A stretch of DNA of 53,888 bases from Lachnospiraceae bacterium (GCA_021199495.1 JAJQHY010000026.1:1-53888); one strand, 5' to 3'. Shown: positions 18,980 through 26,083, counted from the stretch's first letter. A program made the numbers and translations. Notes: generated by a model not told the origin, from the letters alone.

Positions 18980-19240
18980 ATGATTCAAATCCGTCCGGTT
19001 TCCGACTTAAGGAATAAATTCCCTGAAATTGAAAATATGGTAAACGAAGGACAGCCTGTTTATCTGACGAAAAATGGTTACGGTGCGATGGTCGTCCTGA
19101 GTCTGGAACAATATTCCGCTCTTACCGATGACATTGAAATAAAACTTGATGAAGCAGACAGACAGGCTGCTTCTACTGACAAGCGGTTATCCCACGAAAC
19201 GGTATTTGCAAACGCAAGGAGAGCCGCCCATGCAAAATGA
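18980..19240 (+). CDS. Phd/YefM-family antitoxin
   Basis: Small 86-residue protein with the Phd/YefM N-terminal DNA-binding fold (MIQIRPVSDLRNKFPEIENM, then LTKNGYGAMVVLSLEQY). The charged C-terminal tail would wrap the toxin. AGGAGG precedes the ATG. It overlaps the downstream RelE/ParE-type toxin gene by 11 bp. Antitoxins of this family repress their own operon; the tandem TGATAAAAT motifs at the promoter fit that. Confidence 0.9.
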   Translation: MIQIRPVSDLRNKFPEIENMVNEGQPVYLTKNGYGAMVVLSLEQYSALTDDIEIKLDEADRQAASTDKRLSHETVFANARRAAHAK

Positions 19241-19544
19241 ACCCTTTCAGCTTCGTTATCTCCCATTGTTTGAACAGGATTTACTCGATACGGTTGATTA
19301 TATTACCAATGTACTGCAGAATGAAGATGCAGCGCAGCGATTAATCGACGACGTGGAAACAGCTATCCTGAAACGACTGGATAACCCGCTTTCCTTTGAA
19401 CCATATCACTCCGCAAAGAAAAGAGACTACCCTTATTACAGAATATACGTGAGAAATTACACAGTCTTTTATGTAGTAATCGGCAACGTGATGGAGGTTC
19501 GCAGACTGATCTATAGTGCCAGAAATATTGACAGCGTACTTTAA
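19230..19544 (+). CDS. RelE/ParE-family toxin
   Basis: 104-residue toxin of the RelE/ParE superfamily, with the typical end YPYYRIYVRNYTVFYVVIGN and a basic core (SAKKRDYPYYR). RelE members cut mRNA on the ribosome and ParE members poison gyrase; which applies cannot be decided here. Start 19230 is chosen because AAGGAG lies about 9 nt upstream and it gives the usual antitoxin overlap. A longer reading from 19146 would add 28 residues inside the antitoxin gene. An 86-bp hairpin repeat begins 4 bp after the stop. Confidence 0.88.
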   Translation: MQNEPFQLRYLPLFEQDLLDTVDYITNVLQNEDAAQRLIDDVETAILKRLDNPLSFEPYHSAKKRDYPYYRIYVRNYTVFYVVIGNVMEVRRLIYSARNIDSVL

Positions 19545-19547
19545 GAC

Positions 19548-19633
19548 AAAACATATGGTTTATACGCAGGCACCGGCAAGTGCAATGAAGATACTTGCCG
19601 GTGCCTGGCGCTTTGTGATCCGGCATGGTACTG
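19548..19633. repeat. 86-bp hairpin repeat, copy 1 (after RelE-type toxin)
   Basis: This segment matches 20562-20647 at about 78 of 86 positions. Its centre is a perfect 14-bp stem (19567-19580 with 19594-19607), with no T run after it. It begins right after the toxin stop. Bases 19634-19817 show no further gene. Confidence 0.9.
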
Positions 19634-19817
19634 TCACAGAGACTGCAGAAACGGAAGAAATCAATTCCATGCTGATTTCCAGGCAGACAGATCATAAGGA
19701 TACTTAAACGCCGCGCACCTGAGACGAAATGTCAATAGTTTTTTAGTATCTTCTCAATGCCGTAAGACAAAGGCCATAAAATAAAGTTGAATACAGGTAG
19801 AAAAACGGTGGGAGAAA

Positions 19818-19874
19818 TGATATAATCAATTTCGTAAGAACAGTTGACGACGGACACAGTAGAACTGATATAAA
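19818..19874 (+). promoter_or_regulatory. Candidate promoters of the MntA/HepT module
   Basis: An extended -10 TGATATAAT is at 19818-19826. Further down, TTGACG (19844-19849) is followed by TGATATAAA (19866-19874), with a 19-bp spacer before TATAAA. Either could start the module 23-75 bp before its start codon. Confidence 0.5.
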
Positions 19875-19896
19875 CTGAATCAGGAGGTGTTTTTAG

Positions 19897-20223
19897 TTGA
19901 TTTACACAATTGAAGAAATTTCGAGACGGGTTATACCGATTGCAGAAAAATATCAATTGCCGTCAGTATATTTATTTGGATCCTATGCGCGTGGAACAGC
20001 AACAGAAAAGAGTGACGTAGATCTGATTGTGGACACTTCCGGCACTTCTGTAAAAGGACTGTTTGCCCTGGGCGCACTGTATCATGATCTGGAGGTTGCT
20101 TTAGAAAAGGAAATTGATGTGATAACTGTACAGTCTTTACAGCAGGAGGCACAGATGCCCAGCGACGAGCGGTTCAGAGATCATGTCTGGAAGGAAAAGG
20201 TGAATTTGTATGCAGTCGCCTGA
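19897..20223 (+). CDS. mntA: MntA-type nucleotidyltransferase antitoxin
   Basis: 108-residue minimal nucleotidyltransferase with the complete GSx10DxD signature (Gly28-Ser29, Asp40, Asp42). In characterised MntA/HepT pairs this enzyme attaches AMP units to the Tyr of the HEPN toxin's RX4HXY motif and so inactivates it. The start is TTG at 19897 with AGGAGG about 9 nt upstream. It overlaps the toxin gene by 14 bp. Function is inferred from motif and pairing. Confidence 0.9.
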   Translation: MIYTIEEISRRVIPIAEKYQLPSVYLFGSYARGTATEKSDVDLIVDTSGTSVKGLFALGALYHDLEVALEKEIDVITVQSLQQEAQMPSDERFRDHVWKEKVNLYAVA

Positions 20224-20557
20224 TATGCAGAGATTAAGCCATATTTTTGATTATTGCCAGGAGATAGAGAAAACAATCGAGCGGTATGGCAACTCATTTG
20301 AAGTTTTTGATAAAGATGTGGATTACCAGCGCTCCGTTGCCTTCTGTATCCTGCAAATCGGGGAATTAAGCGGAGGACTTTCCACCGAATACAGGACAGC
20401 AACTGCAAATAGCATGCCCTGGACAGCAATTAAAGGAATGCGCAATCTAGTGGCGCATAATTATGGGAATATGAGCAGGGAAATCATCTGGGAGACAGTG
20501 ACACATGATATTCCTTTACTCAGGGATTTTTGTCAGAAAGAGCTGGAAGCAGTCTAA
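20210..20557 (+). CDS. hepT: HepT-type HEPN RNase toxin
   Basis: 115-residue helical HEPN protein (DUF86 type). The catalytic RX4HXY motif is intact: Arg78, His83 and Tyr85 in RNLVAHNY. HepT proteins are RNases held inactive by AMPylation of that Tyr by the partner nucleotidyltransferase, whose gene overlaps this one. The second 86-bp hairpin repeat follows 4 bp after the stop, the same placement as after the RelE-type toxin. Confidence 0.92.
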   Translation: MQSPDMQRLSHIFDYCQEIEKTIERYGNSFEVFDKDVDYQRSVAFCILQIGELSGGLSTEYRTATANSMPWTAIKGMRNLVAHNYGNMSREIIWETVTHDIPLLRDFCQKELEAV

Positions 20558-20561
20558 AAAT

Positions 20562-20647
20562 AAAACATACGATTTATACGCAGGCACCGGCAAGTGCAAT
20601 GAAAATACTTGCCGGTGCCTGACATTTTGTGATCCGGCATAGTTCTG
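20562..20647. repeat. 86-bp hairpin repeat, copy 2 (after HepT)
   Basis: Second copy of the element at 19548-19633, with the same 14-bp stem (20580-20593 with 20607-20620). Bases 20648-20854 contain a further small hairpin (GTCCCT with AGGGAC) but no gene. Confidence 0.9.
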
Positions 20648-20854
20648 ACTAAGTTAATATCCTGCCAACAGTCCCTTCCATACTCCGGGCATTTCAGGGA
20701 CTGCAAAGGGCATCTTAAAGGAAAATGGATTGAAAACAAAAGAGATTTCCTGTATTCTTTCAACGGAATAGCAAACTGATGGAGTGAAGGTTTGGAAATA
20801 AACTTCCGGATTTGCCATGATAGCGCAATGGAAAACGCCAGGAAAGAGGAAGGA

Positions 20855-21556
20855 ATGATCAGGCTGGAAAATATCACAAAAGAATACGATAACCGGATCA
20901 TCCTGGACAATGTCTCCTGTGAATTTTCGGACAACCGGATATCCGCAATCATTGCTCCGAACGGCGAGGGAAAAACCACTCTGTTAAATATCATCGCCGG
21001 GATCACAGCGCCTGACTATGGCAGAGTGACGAAGGAAGGACATCCCCGTCATACAGATGTGGATATGATCCAGGCCGGTGACAAAAACCTGTATTTCAAA
21101 AACACTGTCAAAGAAAATCTGTTTTATTTTTGCGTAATTCGAGGGATGAGTGCAAAGCAGGCTGAATGTGCTTTAGAAGAATGGAAACATGATTTTCCTC
21201 TGTATGAATCCGTAAAATCGATAACCGTGGAAAAGCTCTCCTATGGCCAAAAAAGACTCGTTGCTCTGTTTTCCTCTGTTCTATCCGGGGTCTCCTGCCT
21301 GTTACTGGATGAAATCACCGAGGGGTTGGACAGTGAACATGTCAACTTAGTAAAGCGGCTGCTTCTGAAAAGCAAAAATGGAAAAACCATTATCATCGCT
21401 TCCCATGATTACGATTTTATCACGGATGTTTCAGACGATATTTATTTTCTGCATGCCGGAAAGCTGGAGCAGCATCCGCAATGCCTGGATTTGAAATCTT
21501 TTGATCGCATATACGCCGAGTATTATCCATCAAAAAAGGAGCAGGAAAAATGCTGA
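20855..21556 (+). CDS. ABC transporter ATPase
   Basis: 233-residue ATPase of the drug/bacteriocin exporter type. Walker A is APNGEGKTT (34-42), with Glu where Ala or Ser is usual. Signature LSYGQKR (128-134), Walker B CLLLDE (148-153) and His184 are present. Start 20855 follows GAGGAAGGA; upstream in-frame ATGs at 20792 and 20828 lack a ribosome site. Its stop overlaps the permease start. With one membrane partner it should form a two-gene exporter, possibly for self-protection or peptide export. Confidence 0.88.
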   Translation: MIRLENITKEYDNRIILDNVSCEFSDNRISAIIAPNGEGKTTLLNIIAGITAPDYGRVTKEGHPRHTDVDMIQAGDKNLYFKNTVKENLFYFCVIRGMSAKQAECALEEWKHDFPLYESVKSITVEKLSYGQKRLVALFSSVLSGVSCLLLDEITEGLDSEHVNLVKRLLLKSKNGKTIIIASHDYDFITDVSDDIYFLHAGKLEQHPQCLDLKSFDRIYAEYYPSKKEQEKC

Positions 21557-22284
21557 GAAGTATTTACTGGGAAATCAGAATGGAACTGTCCGGCGCAGCC
21601 CGCTACCGATTTGGAATCATCTCAGACATCCTCGTTTATCTGGTCCTGATGATATTCTTCATTTTTTCCAATACCGGACAGACATACGGCAGCGTGTATC
21701 AATACACTGATTATACGGAACTGACCTTGATTGGATATATCGCCTGGGTCTATGCTTCAGCCGCAATCATATCCACAGCCCAGACTGCAGAGAATGAACT
21801 GCGTCAGGGAACCTTCCACAGAAAATGGACATCCGGATACCCTCTGCAATGGCTTTTACTTGGGAGAGTAACCGCCTCTCTTCTGTTAAGGAGCACTGTT
21901 GTCCTGAGCCTCATCGCGGCAGCATATTTTGTCGCTCAGATTCGGATTTCAGTCAACATGACTTTGGTGTATGCCATATTGATCTCAACTATTGGAATGT
22001 ATGGAATGGGTCTGATCATCGCCGGTCTGACTCTATTTTATAAAAAAATCGGAGCAATTCTTTCTCTGGTGCAGATGGTCTTATTATTTGTCACGGACAC
22101 CATTCCCACCTCCGAAGCTCTGAAAAAAATAACAGGTATATATCTTGGTGCAGTATCCGGATCCAATGGTTTTATCAATCCGGCTGTCACAGTGTCTTTC
22201 ACCTTTCAGGCTTTCCTGAATTTAAGCACGGACGCGCAGGGTGCGCTTTGCGTAATAAGGTCTATAATTCTGGATATCCAATGA
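21550..22284 (+). CDS. ABC-2 type permease, possibly C-terminally truncated
   Basis: 244-residue membrane protein with about five hydrophobic segments (for example LVYLVLMIFFIFS, LIGYIAWVYASAAIIS, LVQMVLLFVTDTIP). ABC-2 permeases usually have six helices. Here the sequence after INPAVTVSFTFQAFLNLS turns polar and ends, so the last helix seems missing. No hydrophobic continuation is seen in the other frames. It overlaps the ATPase gene by 7 bp. It may be a shortened but working subunit or a decaying gene. Confidence 0.8.
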   Translation: MLRSIYWEIRMELSGAARYRFGIISDILVYLVLMIFFIFSNTGQTYGSVYQYTDYTELTLIGYIAWVYASAAIISTAQTAENELRQGTFHRKWTSGYPLQWLLLGRVTASLLLRSTVVLSLIAAAYFVAQIRISVNMTLVYAILISTIGMYGMGLIIAGLTLFYKKIGAILSLVQMVLLFVTDTIPTSEALKKITGIYLGAVSGSNGFINPAVTVSFTFQAFLNLSTDAQGALCVIRSIILDIQ

Positions 22285-22330
22285 ATAAATATGGCTTCAT
22301 CGCATATATTGAAAATATCTGGCAGAACTC

Positions 22331-22359
22331 TTGACTTTCCGAGTGATTTCAAGTATTAT
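22331..22359 (+). promoter_or_regulatory. Promoter of the AbiF-associated leader RNA
   Basis: TTGACT (22331-22336) and TATTAT (22354-22359) with a 17-bp spacer. Transcription would start near 22366, about 90 nt before the abiF-type gene. Confidence 0.75.
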
Positions 22360-22365
22360 ACTGCC

Positions 22366-22434
22366 AGTGAATGCGTTGCAGACACCTGTGAGGCCTGTGA
22401 CCGGAGGAGAACCTGCGGGGGCTCCTCTTTTTTT
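22366..22434 (+). ncRNA. Candidate abiF-associated small RNA with terminator
   Basis: A transcript from the promoter at 22331-22359 would be about 70 nt long. It would hold a tandem CCTGTGA motif (22386-22400 region) and end in a GAGGAG/CTCCTC hairpin (22404-22409 with 22422-22427) with an eight-T tail. The abiF gene begins 22 nt later. Abi_2/AbiF genes are known to carry a conserved upstream structured RNA (the abiF RNA motif), proposed to control the HEPN protein. The layout matches; I could not align to that model. Confidence 0.6.
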
Positions 22435-22455
22435 CTGTGATTAGGTGGTGGTTTT

Positions 22456-23397
22456 ATGGCAAAGTGCTTTTTGACATATGAGCAGCAGATAGACAAGCTG
22501 ATAAATGAAAAAGGACTGCTGATTGCGAATCGCAAATATGCGGAAGAAGTGCTAAAACGAACCAGCTACTATTCTCTGATCAGCGGATACAAGGACCTGT
22601 TCAAAAATCCAACAACGAAAGCATACAGAGATGGTACCCGTCTTGAAGACATTGTTGCGTTGTATGAATTTGACCGTATGCTCAGAGAACTTTTTCTGCG
22701 CTATATCTTACGGGTAGAAAATCACATTAAATCACTACTGTCATATGCGTTTTGCGAGAAATACGGCGAGTCTCAGAAGGCGTATTTGGACAAACAAAAT
22801 TATAATTATTCCGGCAGGAGAAACAAAGCGGATATTGATAGACTGGTGGATCATGTATTGACAAAGTATGCCACTCGCGATACAGACTATCATTACATCA
22901 ACCACGCACGGGCTGTTCACGGGAATGTCCCGCTTTGGATTTTAAAGAATGCACTGACCTTCGGGAATATTTCCGTCATGTATTCTGTCCTTTCGCAGGA
23001 TATTCAGTTTAAAATCAGCAGTGAATTTCAGGGAATCAACGAGAGTCAGTTAAAACAGGTTTTGCGCTATCTTGTTCGTTTTCGTAATGTCTGTGCTCAT
23101 GGAGAAAGACTGTTTTCATACAGAAATGTGGAGAGTATTCCCGATTTTCCTATACATAACAAACTACAGATTCCCAAAAACGGCAATCAGTACATTTACG
23201 GAAAGCATGACTTGTTTGCTGTAATTATTACATTAAGATATTTATTGTCAAAAGAAGACTTTCGGGAGCTAAAACGCCAGTTAACACGCTTAATAGAAAA
23301 TCATTCGAAAAACCAGCACGGAATAACACAATCCGAATTGCTGGAAAGAATGGGATTTCCGGAAAACTGGAAGAAAATCACCAGGTATAAATTGTAA
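22456..23397 (+). CDS. abiF: AbiF/Abi_2-family HEPN abortive-infection protein
   Basis: 313-residue protein of the Abi_2 family (AbiD/AbiF), whose members stop phage growth. It opens with the typical MAKCFLTYEQQIDKLINEKG, has the central IVALYEFDRMLRELFLRYIL helix and carries the HEPN RNase motif R-x4-H (Arg210, His215, in FRNVCAHGERL). AGGTGG precedes the ATG. A promoter and short terminated RNA lie directly upstream, the arrangement described for abiF loci, so the protein is likely kept silent by its RNA until infection (inference). It sits next to MntA/HepT and RelE-type pairs, forming a small defence cluster. Confidence 0.9.
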   Translation: MAKCFLTYEQQIDKLINEKGLLIANRKYAEEVLKRTSYYSLISGYKDLFKNPTTKAYRDGTRLEDIVALYEFDRMLRELFLRYILRVENHIKSLLSYAFCEKYGESQKAYLDKQNYNYSGRRNKADIDRLVDHVLTKYATRDTDYHYINHARAVHGNVPLWILKNALTFGNISVMYSVLSQDIQFKISSEFQGINESQLKQVLRYLVRFRNVCAHGERLFSYRNVESIPDFPIHNKLQIPKNGNQYIYGKHDLFAVIITLRYLLSKEDFRELKRQLTRLIENHSKNQHGITQSELLERMGFPENWKKITRYKL

Positions 23398-23607
23398 ACG
23401 CATTACAAAAACTTATGAGACATCGTGGTAGCGGTACCTCTTTTTATTTCAATGTATCGAATGATTGGCTTTCGATACTTCCAATCTGTATGCCAAATCC
23501 CCATCGCCCCGCCGGGAACTGCCATGTCAATTTTCCTGTCCCAGGCCGCACAAAATATTCTTGTTTTTTCATAAAACAGATCCCGTCAATTTTGTAAAAT
23601 GTGTGGA

Positions 23608-23636
23608 TTGCATTTCCCGGTTATCCGAAATATAAT
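23608..23636 (+). promoter_or_regulatory. Promoter of the DUF4097-like lipoprotein gene
   Basis: TTGCAT (23608-23613) and TATAAT (23631-23636) are 17 bp apart, 40 bp before the start. Bases 23398-23607 contain only a 7-bp inverted repeat (GTATCGA 23454-23460, TCGATAC 23472-23478). Confidence 0.8.
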
Positions 23637-23675
23637 ATCCGGGTTTCGAAGTATTTCAGAAAAGAGGGGGTTATT

Positions 23676-24425
23676 ATGAAAAGAATAAATCTTATTGTTA
23701 TCTGCTGCATCCTTTCGCTTTCCTTGGCGGCATGCGGAAATTCTGATCCGGCAGCTTCAAATACTGAAACGATAACGCAGAATACCGATTTGGAAGTTCA
23801 AAATACTGTGGAAGCGGAAAGCAGCATCCAGGAAAAGGCGGAACAGGAGTTTTCCAATATTGAAATTGAATGTAAGACCGGGACGATCCGCATCTGCTCC
23901 GGAGAGGCATTCTCTTTCACTGACCAAAGTGGAAAAGCTGCTGAATATTCTGTTCTGGATGACACTCTGTACATCGAAGACCAGGGCGCTGACGAACTGA
24001 CTCTGATTCTTCCGGATGACTATTCTTATGATACAGTCACGCTTTCTGTCGACAAAGGCCACGTCTATTCGGACTATTCTTTCAACGTAAATCAGTTCAA
24101 CCTGGATCTGGATGACGGAGAAGTCAGCCTGGAGCAAATTCAGGTTTCTGAGAGCTGTCTTACCCAGGTAAAACGCGGCTCGGCTTTTCTGAACGGAACA
24201 TTTGCGGGAACGATAGACGCTGCATGCAGAGAAGGACACCTGCAAATTCAGACACCCGGCAAACAGACCGACTTCAACTACAGCCTGAAAATGACCGCCG
24301 GCAATCTGCAGGTAGGTGAGGACGGCTACCACGGAGCGGCCGACAAAATGATAGATAACGGTGCTGTAAATACCATGAACCTTTCCTGTACTTTTGGTGA
24401 CATCGCCGTCATATTTGAAGCGTAG
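23676..24425 (+). CDS. Lipoprotein with DUF4097-like beta-strand repeats
   Basis: 249-residue lipoprotein: signal MKRINLIVICCILSLSLAAC, lipidated Cys20 and an acidic linker to about 60. A run of short beta strands follows (IEIECKTGTIRI, ILPDDYSYDTVTLSVDKG, LDLDDGEVSLEQIQVSES), as in DUF4097 surface proteins. Start 23676 follows AGAGGGGG; the longer reading to 23601 overlaps the promoter. It is monocistronic, with promoter and terminator. Function unknown; a role at the cell surface is inferred. Confidence 0.75.
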   Translation: MKRINLIVICCILSLSLAACGNSDPAASNTETITQNTDLEVQNTVEAESSIQEKAEQEFSNIEIECKTGTIRICSGEAFSFTDQSGKAAEYSVLDDTLYIEDQGADELTLILPDDYSYDTVTLSVDKGHVYSDYSFNVNQFNLDLDDGEVSLEQIQVSESCLTQVKRGSAFLNGTFAGTIDAACREGHLQIQTPGKQTDFNYSLKMTAGNLQVGEDGYHGAADKMIDNGAVNTMNLSCTFGDIAVIFEA

Positions 24426-24487
24426 GAAAAGCAAATAATCAGAGTTTAAATAAAATCAATCTCAACGAAATAAGCACAAAATTTGAA

Positions 24488-24512
24488 AGAGTCGGGCAAC
24501 CGGCTCTTTTTT
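24488..24512 (+). terminator. Terminator of the DUF4097-like gene
   Basis: An 8-bp stem (24488-24495 with 24500-24507, one G-U pair) is followed by six T. Confidence 0.85.
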
Positions 24513-24556
24513 GATTCCATATTTTACCGCGATTTTACACCTCCCGGTCTCTGCAC

Positions 24557-24711
24557 ATTGAAATTGACGAGTATCAGGCAGACCTGTTTTCATCCGGCGT
24601 TCTCACCGAACAAGCAGGCCACGCAGACCGCACGACTGATGCATCGACCGCACGGACAACAGCTGCGTCAATCTGACGGAGGTTACCTTAAATGAAATGA
24701 GTGATCTGTAA
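24557..24711 (+). pseudogene. Possible decayed coding remnant
   Basis: Between the terminator and the next promoter the DNA reads plausibly as protein in one frame (IEIDEYQADLFSSGVLTEQA from 24557). It then continues in another (DNSCVNLTEVTLNEMSDL, stop at 24709-24711), with stops in both frames and no start or ribosome site. It could be a frameshifted gene end or chance. No family recognised. Confidence 0.2.
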
Positions 24712-24745
24712 TTATGAAATTTCAATTAACTCTGTTCCGTTTGTC

Positions 24746-24774
24746 TTGACCATCTTTTATAGATGTGCTATTTT
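24746..24774 (+). promoter_or_regulatory. Promoter of the HEAT-repeat gene
   Basis: TTGACC (24746-24751) and TATTTT (24769-24774) are 17 bp apart. The transcript would have a leader of about 130 nt. Confidence 0.6.
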
Positions 24775-24795
24775 TTCTATAACAGTTCAAACATC

Positions 24796-24884
24796 TGACA
24801 TTTGATACAAATACTCCTGATTATATGATTTACAGATCGAATGTCACAGCTCCTGTCCTGCCGCTGACGCAGGCTGCAGACAGG
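24796..24884 (+). promoter_or_regulatory. Structured leader of the HEAT-repeat gene
   Basis: Two consecutive stem-loops are visible: an 11-bp stem (24796-24806 with 24836-24846, one G-U pair), then CCTGTC/GACAGG (24852-24857 with 24879-24884) enclosing an inner CTGC/GCAG. There is no T run. A regulatory leader is possible; no known riboswitch class recognised. Confidence 0.45.
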
Positions 24885-24913
24885 ATGTGTTTACAAAAGA
24901 AAGGACGAAGGTT

Positions 24914-25252
24914 ATGGGAAAAATTGACAAGGTAGCCAAGCTCGTAGAAAAAGGAAAGACAGATAAGCTGATTGCGCTGGCACAGGATAAGGACAAGAAG
25001 GTCCGCCTGGCCGCAATCGAAGGGCTGGGACAGGTACCGCAGACAGAGGATTCACAGAATGTCCTGATTCGTATGGAAGAGGATCCGGACCCGGAAATCC
25101 GCAAAGCAATCATCAAAACACTGGGGCTTTCGGGAGACAGCTATGTCATAACGCATCTCCGCTTATCCCTCTCCCACGAGAAGGACGAAAGTGTGGTCGC
25201 CGCAATCCGGGAAGCGCTCGCAAAAATTGAGGAGCGGGTAGGCGACGAATAA
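24914..25252 (+). CDS. Small HEAT-repeat protein
   Basis: 112-residue all-helical protein made of about three HEAT-like repeats. Repeat lines include DKDKKVRLAAIEGLGQVP, DPDPEIRKAIIKTLGLSG and EKDESVVAAIREALAKIE. Such proteins are scaffolds for protein contacts; no enzyme motif is seen. Start ATG 24914 with AAGGA 8 nt upstream; an in-frame GTG at 24887 is less likely. It has its own promoter and a structured leader. Function unknown. Confidence 0.8.
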   Translation: MGKIDKVAKLVEKGKTDKLIALAQDKDKKVRLAAIEGLGQVPQTEDSQNVLIRMEEDPDPEIRKAIIKTLGLSGDSYVITHLRLSLSHEKDESVVAAIREALAKIEERVGDE

Positions 25253-25277
25253 GCAGGCAGCATAACTGAAATTTTTC

Positions 25278-25391
25278 TTACATCCGCGGATTTTCCGTGC
25301 TAAAATAAACGGCGAGTCAGATCACAACATGCTTTGTTCATGATCCGGCTCACACAAAAAAATCAGTGCGTGTAGCATACATACAGTTCGC
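25278..25391 (+). promoter_or_regulatory. Promoter and 5' part of a structured leader RNA before the DUF2798-like gene
   Basis: A weak promoter (TTACAT 25278-25283, 17 bp, TAAAAT 25301-25306) would start an RNA near 25313. The RNA opens with an 11-bp stem (25314-25324 with 25341-25351, one mismatch) capped by AACA/TGTT, and runs into the strong terminator at 25392. This is the layout of a leader controlled by premature termination, or of a stand-alone small RNA of about 120 nt. Confidence 0.5.
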
Positions 25392-25436
25392 AAGGCGTAT
25401 CACTCTTTCTTCGGAAAGAGGATACGCCTTTTTTCG
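25392..25436 (+). terminator. Strong terminator with UUCG tetraloop
   Basis: A 10-bp stem (25392-25401 with 25421-25430), one unpaired A, then CTCTTTC/GAAAGAG closed by a cUUCGg tetraloop and followed by a six-T run. It lies 60 bp before the DUF2798-like start. Confidence 0.92.
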
Positions 25437-25496
25437 GAGATTGGTTCCTGTATGACCACATCTGCGCTGATTTCACAGAAAGGAAGGTTCATCAAT

Positions 25497-26000
25497 ATGC
25501 CAAAAACAAAAACACAGGGAATCATCTTCGGACTGATCATGTCCTATGCGATGGCGTACGGTATGGAGGTCTACAACGTCGCCATCAAAGAAGGAGTCAC
25601 GCTGTCCGCGGGCGGCCTCAGCAACATGACAAATATCGTCTTTTTTGACGCGCTCATCGAAGCGTCCTACATGGGAATTTTCGTCTTTATCATTTCCAAT
25701 CTGTACGGGAACCGTTTCGGCGCCGCCTTCGCCGCGAAGCACAGCAACCCCGAAAAAGACAATCCCTATTTCTGCCAGCTCCTGCGCCAGGGCGCGACTG
25801 TCGCCGTCATGTGTCCATCCATGAGCCTGATCGCCTCGCTTTTATTCAACATCGCGCTGGCCGGGGCACCCATCACACAGCTGCCCGCGATCTGGGTCGG
25901 CACCTTATTAAAGAATTTCCCGATGGCATTTTTCTGGAATTTCTTCGCGGCCGCGCCGTTTACACACTGGGTGTTCGGGAGGATTTTTAAAGAAAACTGA
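25497..26000 (+). CDS. DUF2798-like membrane protein
   Basis: 168-residue integral membrane protein with four hydrophobic segments: IIFGLIMSYAMAYGMEVYNV, FFDALIEASYMGIFVFIIS, a third around VAVMCPSMSLIASLLFNIAL and a fourth around FPMAFFWNFFAAAPFTHWVF. The pattern matches DUF2798 proteins, whose function is unknown. Start 25497 follows AAGGAAGG. The upstream strong terminator and stem-loop suggest expression is controlled by attenuation (inference). Confidence 0.8.
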   Translation: MPKTKTQGIIFGLIMSYAMAYGMEVYNVAIKEGVTLSAGGLSNMTNIVFFDALIEASYMGIFVFIISNLYGNRFGAAFAAKHSNPEKDNPYFCQLLRQGATVAVMCPSMSLIASLLFNIALAGAPITQLPAIWVGTLLKNFPMAFFWNFFAAAPFTHWVFGRIFKEN

Positions 26001-26007
26001 AAAGTTA

Positions 26008-26031
26008 AGGCGCGGGAAAAATCCCGCGCCT
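26008..26031. terminator. Bidirectional hairpin between convergent genes
   Basis: A 9-bp GC-rich perfect stem (26008-26016 with 26023-26031). The minus strand continues T-rich, so it could terminate the gene ending at 26084; the plus strand lacks a T run. Confidence 0.65.
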
Positions 26032-26083
26032 GTGTACTCTCATATTTTCACACGCATCCTTCATGCCGCCCTGGACGAAATTC

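Noticed and set aside
18980-23397. Prophage remnant
   Set aside because: No integrase, structural, lysis or replication gene of phage type is visible in or around the island.
23415-23597. 60-codon plus-strand frame between abiF and the lipoprotein gene
   Set aside because: No ribosome site and Cys/Pro-rich composition; the real promoter of the next gene starts just after it.
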